Positions 1 to 5,885 of a stretch of DNA of 13,451 nucleotides are shown here, in pieces. The position numbers and the translations under genes were made by a program. The stretch spans positions 1 to 13,451 of the forward strand of contig DIDN01000065.1 in assembly GCA_002418185.1 (NCBI GenBank), given 5' to 3'. The DNA comes from Deltaproteobacteria bacterium UBA5799 (GTDB lineage Bacteria > Desulfobacterota > GWC2-55-46). How positions within the stretch are numbered: the first letter of the stretch is position 1; every line of letters starts with the position of its first letter. The notes under the pieces are model-generated. The model was given only the letters and a program-made list of their open reading frames with translations, ran no database searches and was not told the DNA's origin.

Positions 1-1025
1 CGGACGTGCTCGACACGGCAAGGGAAAGGCTGCAGGCGGCCCGGGGTAAGGGAAGGATAAAGGACTTCCATGTCCTTAGGTGCGGCGACGACCTCAACCT
101 CCTGGTCTCCCACTCGGGCGGGCTCAACAGCAGGGCGGTGCACGGGCTTGCCTGGGACACCCTCTCGGCCTGCAGGGACACTGCCGAGGGACTAAAGCTC
201 TACGCGGCCCGAAGGGGCATGCTCGAGGACTTCTCCGGGGACGTGAGGTCAATGGGCCCGGGCGTCGCCGAAATGGAGTTCGCCGAGCGCACAAGCGAGC
301 CTGTCGTCGTCTTCCTCGCCAACAAGACAGTTTCAGGCTCGTGGAACCTTCCGCTTTTCAGGGTCTTCGGCGACCCCTTCAACACCTCCGGACTCGTATC
401 AGACCCTGCCATGCTCAACGGGTTCACCTTCAGGGTGTTCGACCTGAGGGAAGGGCAGGCTGCAGACCTCAGGACGCCCGAAGAGATGTACCTTCTCCTT
501 GCTCTCGCCGGCTCGACCTCCAGATACGTCATAACGTCCGTCACAAGGAACACCGACGGGGAGATAGCGGCCGTCGTGTCTTCCGAGAAGTACGACATCC
601 TCGCAGGCACCGTATGCGCAAGGTGCGAGCCGGCGATGGTCGTCAGGTGCCAGGCCGGCCTGCCGGCGGTGGGGGAAGTGCTCGAGGCGTTCGCCTTCCC
701 GTATCTTGTGGCCGGCTGGATGCGGTATTCCTACATAGGTCCGCTCATGCCGGTGCCTTTCTACGAGGCCCACACCACGAGGTTCGACGGCCCTCCGAGG
801 GTCGTCTCTGCGGGGTTCCAGCTCTCAGGCGGCCGCCTCCTGGGGCCTCTCGACATGTTCGACGACCCCGGTTTCGACCGGGCCAGGAAGGTCGCAAACG
901 AGACGGCGGATTACCTCCGGAGGCACGGCCCGTTCCGGCCCCACAGGCTTCCGCAGGAGGAGCTTGAATATTCAGCCCAGCCCATAGTCCTCGAAAAGAT
1001 CAAGGGAAGGTTCAGGAAGATATGA
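1..1025 (+). CDS. Fructose-1,6-bisphosphate aldolase/phosphatase (archaeal-type, class V) family protein, divergent active site, 5' partial
   Basis: The reading frame is open to the left edge. The first full codon (3-5) is Asp and matches the family's HPD segment, so about 24 N-terminal residues lie outside the window and the GTG at 6 is not the real start. Family landmarks are strong: CGDDL (residues 26-30 counted from base 6), MGPGVAEMEF, WNLPL, DPFNT, GEVLEAFAFP, GPLMPV, TRFDGPPR, DMFDDPGFDRAR, RRHGPF and a C-terminal EY. In archaea the enzyme joins triose phosphates and dephosphorylates the product, giving one-way gluconeogenesis. Here several positions recalled as catalytic or metal-binding differ: the usual ADK is ANK (105-107), the Gln of the AGQDL segment is lost, and the GKYVGKDDP loop with Schiff-base Lys and catalytic Tyr reads GTVCARCEP (201-209). 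The fold call is secure; aldolase activity is doubtful. It heads a four-gene plus-strand run. Confidence 0.88.
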   Translation, partial: DVLDTARERLQAARGKGRIKDFHVLRCGDDLNLLVSHSGGLNSRAVHGLAWDTLSACRDTAEGLKLYAARRGMLEDFSGDVRSMGPGVAEMEFAERTSEPVVVFLANKTVSGSWNLPLFRVFGDPFNTSGLVSDPAMLNGFTFRVFDLREGQAADLRTPEEMYLLLALAGSTSRYVITSVTRNTDGEIAAVVSSEKYDILAGTVCARCEPAMVVRCQAGLPAVGEVLEAFAFPYLVAGWMRYSYIGPLMPVPFYEAHTTRFDGPPRVVSAGFQLSGGRLLGPLDMFDDPGFDRARKVANETADYLRRHGPFRPHRLPQEELEYSAQPIVLEKIKGRFRKI

Positions 1026-1075
1026 GGCGGGCGGCGGAGGCGCCGAAAGCCCTTTTCGCGCGTTCAGGACGGTAG

Positions 1076-2131
1076 ATGGCGCGAAGACCTGGTCCGAAGG
1101 GCGGAAAGCGCGGAATCAGCGAGAGGCTCCTTCCGGTTGGCAAGCTGCCGCAGGGTCTCCTTGAGAGGCTCCTGAAAAAGTATTCCTTTACGGACCCGAG
1201 CGTCCTCGTCGGCCCGGCAATAGGGATCGACTCGGCGATAATAGATTTCCCGGGCGAGCTGCTCGTGGCCAAATCCGACCCGGTCACTTTCGTGACCGAG
1301 GACATCGGCTATTACGCCGTACATGTAAACGCAAACGATATCGCGGTAATGGGCGGCACGCCGAGATGGTTCCTGGCTACCGTGCTGCTTCCGGGAGGCA
1401 GGGCGACAGCCAGGATGGCCGAGACCTTATTCTCCCAGCTCCACAGGGCCTGCAAGGACGCGGGGCTGGCGCTCTCCGGCGGCCATACGGAAATTACCGA
1501 GGGGATAGACAGGCCCATACTCGTCGGGCACGCCCTCGGCACGGTGCCGCGGGAGCGCGTCGTCACCGCGGGAGGGGCGAGGCCCGGGGACGCGATACTG
1601 CTCACCAAGGGCGTGGCGATCGAGGCCGCGAGCATCATCGCAAGGACCCTCGGGGACGAGCTTAAGAGGGCCTTTCCCGCCGCTTTCATCAAGAGGTGCA
1701 GGGACTATGTCCGGAGGCCCGGCCTGAGCGTGGTAAAGGACGCGAAAACTGCCCTTTCCGCGGGCAGGGTCCACGCGATGCACGACCCGACCGAGGGAGG
1801 GCTCAGGGCCGGGCTTCACGAGCTCTCAACGGCCTCCGGCGTGCGGATAGTAATAGAGCGCTCCCTTATACCGGTACTCCCGGAATCAAGGGCGCTCTCG
1901 GAATACTTCCGCATAGACCCGCTCGGGTCCATCTCCTCGGGGGCGCTCCTCCTCTGCTCTCCGCCGGGCGGTGCCGAAAACATTAAAAAGGCCCTTGCCT
2001 CCGAGGGGATAGCCTCTGCTGTGATAGGACGCGTGGAGGGCAAGGGCAGGGGCGTGAGGATAATCGAAGACGGGAAGACCAGGGCCCTTCGCCTTTTCGA
2101 TAGAGACGAGATTACGAAAATATTGTTATAA
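1076..2131 (+). CDS. AIR synthase-related / HypE-like ATP-binding protein (PurM superfamily)
   Basis: A 351-residue member of the PurM/HypE/SelD/ThiL superfamily, whose members activate a substrate with ATP. Visible motifs are the N-terminal LPVGKLP (19-25), GIDSAI (50-55), KSDPVTF (66-72), the nucleotide/metal segment HVNANDIAVMGG (83-94), GGHTEIT (135-141), GDAILLTKG (171-179), HDPTEGGL (236-243) and a C-terminal SSGALLL. HypE proper ends in a Pro-Arg-Ile-Cys-like tail whose Cys carries the carbamoyl/cyano group. This protein ends DEITKILL with no Cys, so it is better called AIR-synthase-like than HypE, and its substrate is unknown. The N-terminal 13 residues are basic and low in complexity, and there is only a weak ribosome binding site before ATG 1076, so a later start is possible. 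It lies 50 bases after the aldolase-like gene and 21 before the next. No hydrogenase maturation genes are visible. Confidence 0.85.
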   Translation: MARRPGPKGGKRGISERLLPVGKLPQGLLERLLKKYSFTDPSVLVGPAIGIDSAIIDFPGELLVAKSDPVTFVTEDIGYYAVHVNANDIAVMGGTPRWFLATVLLPGGRATARMAETLFSQLHRACKDAGLALSGGHTEITEGIDRPILVGHALGTVPRERVVTAGGARPGDAILLTKGVAIEAASIIARTLGDELKRAFPAAFIKRCRDYVRRPGLSVVKDAKTALSAGRVHAMHDPTEGGLRAGLHELSTASGVRIVIERSLIPVLPESRALSEYFRIDPLGSISSGALLLCSPPGGAENIKKALASEGIASAVIGRVEGKGRGVRIIEDGKTRALRLFDRDEITKILL

Positions 2132-2152
2132 TCAAAAAGGAGCTTATTCATC

Positions 2153-2689
2153 ATGCCAAAGAAGGCGGGCAAGGGCCTCATGCAAAAGGCCGCGCACATG
2201 GTGAGGAGGAAGGCCATAGACCCCGGCGGCGACCCCTATCTCAACAGGGAGCCCCCGAAGGACATGGCCTTATGCAAAAGGTGCGGGGCAGTATACCACG
2301 AGAAAAGGTGGTATAAGAGGGAAAACCTCCCGGAGAAGCTGGAAGGCAAGCCTAATACCGACATGGTCTTCTGCCCCGGTTGCCAGAAATACAGGGACAA
2401 GTACCCCGGCGGCTATATTACCATAGAGGGCAGGTTCGTCGAGGAGCACGGGGACGAGATAGTGCGCCTCATAGACAACAAGGAAGACAGGCAGCTCAAC
2501 ATAAACCCGCTCGAAAAGGTGATGGCAATAAGGCGGCGCGACGGCCGTATAGAGGTCGAAACGACGACCGACAAGCTCGCGCAAAGGATAGGACTCATCC
2601 TCCAGAAGGCTTTTAACGGAGAGATAACCTATAAATGGAGCACGGACAACAGGATCGCAAGGGTAGTATGGAGGAGGGACGACTCATAG
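2153..2689 (+). CDS. BCAM0308-type zinc-binding protein (function unknown)
   Basis: A 178-residue soluble protein. A basic N-terminus rich in Lys and Arg is followed by two CxxC pairs, C41/C44 and C74/C77, which look like one zinc ribbon split by a 29-residue insert. An alpha/beta part follows (PGGYITIEG, then PLEKVMAIRRRDGRIEVETTTDK, LAQRIG and a final Arg-rich strand). The pattern matches my memory of the BCAM0308 family, which has distant likeness to the NMD3 zinc and RNA-binding region; that relation is an inference. ATG 2153 has a clear AAGGAG (2137-2142) ten bases upstream. The gene begins 21 bases after the AIR-synthase-like gene, and its end nearly abuts or overlaps amrS depending on the start chosen there, so the two are probably cotranscribed. 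The basic ends and zinc ribbon suggest nucleic acid or ribosome binding, but no function is established. Confidence 0.75.
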   Translation: MPKKAGKGLMQKAAHMVRRKAIDPGGDPYLNREPPKDMALCKRCGAVYHEKRWYKRENLPEKLEGKPNTDMVFCPGCQKYRDKYPGGYITIEGRFVEEHGDEIVRLIDNKEDRQLNINPLEKVMAIRRRDGRIEVETTTDKLAQRIGLILQKAFNGEITYKWSTDNRIARVVWRRDDS

Positions 2690-2712
2690 CCGCTCAGAAG
2701 GGCCTTATAAGG

Positions 2713-3726
2713 ATGGCGATGGAAGCGAGGCTTTACAGCAAGGTCGACAAAGGCCGCGTAGTCTGCGGCCTTTGTTCTTTTCGCTGCAGGATCGAAGACG
2801 GCAGGCACGGGGTCTGCGGGGTTCGCGAAAACATCGGGGGCGTCCTGTACACCCGCACGTGGGGCAGGGTCGTTGCCGAGAGCACCGACCCGGTGGAAAA
2901 AAAGCCCCTTTACCACTTCCAGCCCGGGTCCCTTTCCTATTCAATAGCGACGGTCGGCTGCAACTTCAGGTGCCTTCACTGCCAGAACTCCGGGATATCC
3001 CAGGCGCCGAGGGCGGGCAAGCTGCCAGGCGGCGAGGAGACCTCGCCCGAGGAGATAGCCTCAGAGGCGTATGAGACCGGCTGCTCAAGCGTCGCTTATA
3101 CCTATACCGAGCCGACCATCTTCTTCGAGTTCGCCCAGGATGTCGGCGCGCTGGCAAAGGAAAGGGGCCTTAAAAATATCTTCGTGACCAACGGCTACAT
3201 GACCGGCGAATGCCTTGGCGAGCTTAAAGGGCTGCTGGACGCGGCGAACGTGGACCTCAAGTCGTTCAGCGACAAGTTTTACCGTGATGTTTGCGGCGCC
3301 AGGCTTGCCCCGGTGCTTGAATCGATCGAGCGGATGCGCGAGCTTGGGGTCTGGGTGGAGGTGACGACCCTCGTAATACCGGGCATGAACGACTCCGAGG
3401 AAGAGTTGCGCCAGATCGCCCGGTGGATAAACCGCACGGATAAAAGGATGCCCTGGCACATAAGCGCCTTCCATCCCGCCTACAAGATGGGGGACGTCCC
3501 CCCTACACCCGTCGAGACGCTCGAAAAGGCCAGGGATATAGGGATCGAGGAGGGGCTCAGATACGTGTATACAGGCAACATCCCGGGCCACAAGGGCGAG
3601 TCGACCTATTGCTACAACTGCGGCGCGCTCCTTATCGAGCGGCTGGGCTTCAGGGTCAAAAGAAACGATATAGACGACTCGAAATGCCCGAAATGCGGGG
3701 TTGTGATAGACGGGGTGGAGCTTTAA
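2713..3726 (+). CDS. amrS: AmmeMemoRadiSam system radical SAM enzyme
   Basis: A radical SAM enzyme related to pyruvate formate-lyase activase; its partners in other genomes are AMMECR1 and Memo proteins, and its reaction is not known to me. Counting from ATG 2713 (337 aa), there is an N-terminal Cys set C18/C21/C25/C35, typical of this family, then CNFRCLHC (C83, C87, C90) holding the 4Fe-4S cluster with SAM. Conserved segments TYTEPT, VTNGYM, VDLKS and WHISAFHP follow. A C-terminal zinc or rubredoxin-like part has CYNC and CPKC pairs. In-frame ATGs also lie at 2635 and 2668 inside the previous gene and at 2719. Family resemblance begins at MEARLYSKV, and AAGGA at 2709-2713 favours 2719 or 2713. 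No Memo or AMMECR1 gene is visible, though either could lie upstream of the window. It is probably the last gene of the run. Confidence 0.93.
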   Translation: MAMEARLYSKVDKGRVVCGLCSFRCRIEDGRHGVCGVRENIGGVLYTRTWGRVVAESTDPVEKKPLYHFQPGSLSYSIATVGCNFRCLHCQNSGISQAPRAGKLPGGEETSPEEIASEAYETGCSSVAYTYTEPTIFFEFAQDVGALAKERGLKNIFVTNGYMTGECLGELKGLLDAANVDLKSFSDKFYRDVCGARLAPVLESIERMRELGVWVEVTTLVIPGMNDSEEELRQIARWINRTDKRMPWHISAFHPAYKMGDVPPTPVETLEKARDIGIEEGLRYVYTGNIPGHKGESTYCYNCGALLIERLGFRVKRNDIDDSKCPKCGVVIDGVEL

Positions 3727-3822
3727 AGGGTCGAATCCTTTTCCCCGTGCCTGTTTAGGCCTGTCGTCTTTCTATTTCCCTCGGTTCGCTTTAGCCGAAA
3801 TAATTCCATGCACGCAAACGAG

Positions 3823-3885
3823 GTCGCAAAAAAAACCTTTTGCGCGCTTCCGCGCGGTTTCGAGGGTAAGGCTCGCTTGCTATCC
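3823..3885 (-). repeat. Island module copy 1 (inverted)
   Basis: Read on the minus strand it gives GGATAGCAAGCGAGCCTTAC, then CCTCGAAACC, a hairpin GCGCG/CGCGC with a four-base loop (3842-3855), then AAAAGG and a T-run ending TTTTGCGAC. The inner 24 bases match copy 3 with one mismatch. The outer end, TTTTGCGAC, matches copy 2 (4209-4217) rather than copy 3. It is the left terminal inverted repeat of the island. Confidence 0.75.
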
Positions 3886-4154
3886 CCCTCCCCGACCCCG
3901 TGGATGGGCCCCTAAAGTCGCTTCGCTCCTGACTTCCCCGGCCCGTTCACGCTTTTCCTCCCTAAAGGCTACGCTCACCTTACCCCCAGGGGTTTGTTAA
4001 AGACAAAAAAGAATCAAAGCACTTTTGTTCTTTAAAACAACCCGGGGCATAAGGCGTTGCGAGCATAAGGCTGGAGGAAGGGCGGGCGAGGCGGGGTTGC
4101 AGGAGCGAGGCCAAAGGCCGAGCGACATAAGGGCCGAGCCCGGAGGAAGGAGGC

Positions 4155-4217
4155 GGATAGTGCGCGGAGCCTTATGCCCAAAAAGAGCGCGGCAGCGCGA
4201 TAAAGGTCTTTTGCGAC
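4155..4217 (+). repeat. Island module copy 2 (direct, internal)
   Basis: It runs GGATAG, a variable GC segment, GAGCCTTATGCCC, an A-run, the hairpin GCGC-GGCA-GCGC (4187-4198), then AAAGGTCTTTTGCGAC. It has the same order and length as copy 3, 80 bases downstream, but more differences in the first half. Its GGGCATAAGGC-type complement also occurs at 4045-4053, so this copy can pair inside the island as well. Confidence 0.65.
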
Positions 4218-4234
4218 ATGGTTTGAATAAGAGA

Positions 4235-4297
4235 GGATAGCAAGCGAGTCTTACCCTCAAAAAACCGCACGGCAGTGCGGAAAAGGCCTTTTTACCA
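4235..4297 (+). repeat. Island module copy 3 (direct, right end)
   Basis: It runs GGATAGCAAGCGAGTCTTAC, CCTC, an A-run, a perfect six-base stem CCGCAC-GGCA-GTGCGG (4265-4280), then the 12-base palindrome AAAAGGCCTTTT (4281-4292). It is the right terminal inverted repeat partner of copy 1. The GC hairpin followed by a T-run (4289-4293) resembles a small intrinsic terminator on the plus strand, though the palindrome separates stem and Ts. Confidence 0.75.
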
Positions 4298-4356
4298 GGC
4301 AAGTCATTCAAAGAATGAACCGGCAATCCCTTCACAAATCGCTTTTCCATTCCACC

Positions 4357-4365
4357 TGCTATAAT
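4357..4365 (+). promoter_or_regulatory. Extended -10 promoter for the thiamine-binding gene
   Basis: TGCTATAAT is a perfect extended -10 element (TGnTATAAT) in an A/T-rich patch of a GC-rich region. No good -35 stands 16-18 bases upstream; the nearest match, TTCACA at 4331-4336, is 23 bases away. Initiation near 4372 would give a leader of about 90 bases before the ATG at 4462. The call rests on sequence match only. Confidence 0.55.
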
Positions 4366-4395
4366 TGAATAAACGGCTGCGCATCGGACTGCATA

Positions 4396-4455
4396 GGGGC
4401 GGTTGCTCCGCCCCGGACTAAACCATTAGCCTGTGCCCTGCGGGGCGGAAGGAGG
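4396..4455 (+). promoter_or_regulatory. Leader with two mutually exclusive hairpins next to the ribosome binding site
   Basis: GGGGCGG (4396-4402) and CCGCCCC (4408-4414) make a perfect seven-base stem with loop TTGCT. The same GGGGCGG occurs again at 4442-4448, directly before the ribosome binding site AAGGAGG (4449-4455). CCGCCCC can therefore pair with either copy but not both; the second pairing would bring a stem right up to the ribosome binding site. This resembles a translational switch. No known riboswitch consensus was recognised, and GC-rich sequence makes chance pairing easier, so this is an inference. Confidence 0.4.
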
Positions 4456-4461
4456 GGCGAG

Positions 4462-4770
4462 ATGCTTGCTGAGTTCAGCATAATGCCGATAGGCAAGGGC
4501 GAGAGCATGGGCGACTCGATAGCCAGCGTCCTGAAGGTCGTGGACGAGAGCGGCCTTCCTTACAAGGCCAATGCCATGGGGACCGTTGTCGAGGGCGGCT
4601 GGGACGAGGTCATGGGGCTCATAAAGAAATGCCACGAGGAGGTGCTGAAGACCGCGCCCCGGGCCACGAGCACCATAAGCATCGACATAAGGCCCGCGAA
4701 GCCCGACGACCGCATTGTCGAGAGGCTCAAAAGCGTTGAGAGGCGTCTCGGCAGGGAGGTCAGGAAATAA
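4462..4770 (+). CDS. MTH1187 family thiamine-binding protein (DUF77/YkoF-like)
   Basis: A small 102-residue ferredoxin-like-fold protein. The start MLAEFSIMPIGKGESMGDSI, the middle GLPYKANAMGTVVEGGWDEV with its conserved GTVVEG-type segment, and the ending SISIDIRPAKPDDRI are characteristic of the MTH1187/YkoF thiamine-binding family (TIGR00106 in my memory). Members form dimers or tetramers and bind thiamine or a related ligand; their role in thiamine salvage is inferred. An excellent AAGGAGG lies six bases before ATG 4462. The stop TAA (4768-4770) overlaps the place where the RtcA family N-terminus begins, so the two genes are probably translationally coupled. A candidate promoter and a leader with alternative hairpins precede the gene. 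Confidence 0.9.
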   Translation: MLAEFSIMPIGKGESMGDSIASVLKVVDESGLPYKANAMGTVVEGGWDEVMGLIKKCHEEVLKTAPRATSTISIDIRPAKPDDRIVERLKSVERRLGREVRK

Positions 4771-5813
4771 TAGAGATTGACGGGAGCTACGGCGAGGGCG
4801 GGGGGCAGATGGTCCGTACCGCCCTGGCCCTCGCTTCCCTTACCGGCCTCCCCGCCACGGTATTCAATATCCGGGCCGGGAGGGATGCCCCGGGGCTCAA
4901 GCCACAGCACCTCCTTGGCGCAAGGGCCGCTGCAAACATAACGGGCGGGCTCCTCAAGGGGGCCGAGCCCGGGTCGATGAGGCTCGAATACCTGCCGGGA
5001 AGGCTCAGGCCCGGCAGGTATTCATTTGACGTGGGCACGGCAGGGTCAGCGGCACTCGTCTTCCAGACCGTGCTCCCGGCGCTTCTCTTTGCCGGCGGCC
5101 CCTCGTCAATAAGCATAAGGGGCGGCACGCATGTCCCCTGGAGCCCGGTGCCTGAATACCTTGAAGGGGTCTTCTTCCGGGCCGTGCGGCCCATGGGGGT
5201 CGAGGTTTCCCTGAGGACGCTCTCCCGGGGCTATTATCCCGCCGGGGGCGGCTCGATGGAAGCGGACATCAAAACGGCAGGGAAACCCCTCGCGCCCTTA
5301 TCCATTTCAGAGCGCGGCAGTCTAAAGGTCATTAAAGTCCTTTCCGCCGTCTCGAACCTCCCCCTTTCCATAGCCGAAAGGCAGCTTGAGTCCTCGATGT
5401 CCGTCCTTCATGACTTCTCCTCGATAATCGAAGCAGATGCATTGGAGGCCCCCTCAGCGGGAAGGGGCACTTCGGTCTTCATCCTTGCGGAATTCGAGAA
5501 CGTAAGCGCAGGCTTCGTCTCGCTCGGGGCCAGGGGCAAGAGGGCCGAGGCAGTGGGAATCGAAGCGGCGGAGGATTTCCTCCGGTACGTAAAAAGAAGA
5601 GGCGCGCTCGACAGGCACCTTTCGGACCAGGTCGTCCTTTATGCGGCGCTCGCGGACGGCACGTCTTTGTTCACCGCCTCGGAGATTACGACGCACCTCC
5701 TTACGAACATCCATGTCATCGGGAAGTTCCTGCCGGCCCGCTTCCATGTGGAAGGGGGCCTCGGCGGCGAAGGCTCGGTCAGGGTGGAAGGTGCGCCGTT
5801 CATAAGGTCTTAG
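4770..5813 (+). CDS. rtcA: RNA 3'-terminal-phosphate cyclase, apparent non-canonical start
   Basis: RtcA uses ATP, through a covalent AMP-histidine, to turn RNA 3'-phosphate ends into 2',3'-cyclic phosphates. Homology begins at IEIDGSYGEGGGQ, just after gene 4462-4770. The fold continues with RAGRDAPGLKPQHL, FDVGTAGSAALVFQTVLPAL, GGTHVPWSP, YYPAGGG and a C-terminal THLLTNIHVIGKFLPARF whose His is the nucleophile. Counting from codon 4770 this is residue 309, the same number as the E. coli nucleophile. The frame is open from a stop at 4737-4739 and has no ATG, GTG, TTG or CTG before ATG 4809. Starting there would remove the conserved GEGGGQ loop. GGGAGG (4754-4759) is well placed for AUA at 4767 or 4770, or AUU at 4776. 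I take 4770 as the start; an ATG-to-ATA mutation or a sequence error is also possible. RtcB and RtcR are not in the window. Confidence 0.92.
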   Translation: MEIDGSYGEGGGQMVRTALALASLTGLPATVFNIRAGRDAPGLKPQHLLGARAAANITGGLLKGAEPGSMRLEYLPGRLRPGRYSFDVGTAGSAALVFQTVLPALLFAGGPSSISIRGGTHVPWSPVPEYLEGVFFRAVRPMGVEVSLRTLSRGYYPAGGGSMEADIKTAGKPLAPLSISERGSLKVIKVLSAVSNLPLSIAERQLESSMSVLHDFSSIIEADALEAPSAGRGTSVFILAEFENVSAGFVSLGARGKRAEAVGIEAAEDFLRYVKRRGALDRHLSDQVVLYAALADGTSLFTASEITTHLLTNIHVIGKFLPARFHVEGGLGGEGSVRVEGAPFIRS

Positions 5814-5885
5814 GAAAATGGTGAAATTACACCCGGTACTCTGGTATCCTTTGACGGAATTCAATTAAACGGAGGCTTAGTTCCG

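Larger units (their letters stand above)
3823..4297. repeat. Roughly 475-bp foldback/mosaic repeat island without coding potential
   Basis: This fills most of the 735-base gap 3727-4461. The outer arms are inverted copies of one module: 3862-3885 pairs with 4235-4258 at 23 of 24 positions, and similarity runs on outward through a small GC hairpin and an A-run. A third module copy lies at 4155-4217. Inside, the left half (3880-3990) is C-rich and the right half (4040-4160) G-rich, so a transcript could fold back on itself. A central stem forms between 3984-4008 and 4023-4047 (CCCC...AAAGACAAAA with TTTTGTTCTTT...GGGG). No protein family is recognisable on either strand. It may be a non-autonomous mobile element, a BIME-like mosaic or a structured RNA; the sequence alone does not decide. 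The flanks 3727-3822 and 4298-4356 show no clear gene or terminator. Confidence 0.7.

Noticed and set aside
80..967. 295-codon plus-strand ORF in a second frame of the first gene
   Set aside because: It is Arg/Gly/Pro-rich shadow sequence; the other frame carries the conserved FBP aldolase/phosphatase motifs.
2127..2132. Perfect TATAAT before the BCAM0308-type gene
   Set aside because: It lies at the stop codon of the previous gene with no matching -35 or extended -10; probably chance in an A/T-rich gap.
3997..4350. 117-codon minus-strand ORF across the repeat island
   Set aside because: It is Leu/Pro/Arg/Cys-rich, has no recognisable motif and is explained by translation of the repeated modules; the left module gives a similar peptide on the plus strand, so this is repeat-born rather than a gene.
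4366..4461. TPP riboswitch in the thiamine-binding gene leader
   Set aside because: The conserved CUGAGA and GAUCUGGAUAAU-type segments are absent; only the alternative hairpins remain.
4809..5813. ATG 4809 as the rtcA start
   Set aside because: It would delete the conserved DGSYGEGGGQ segment, which is encoded in frame just upstream and preceded by a suitable GGGAGG.
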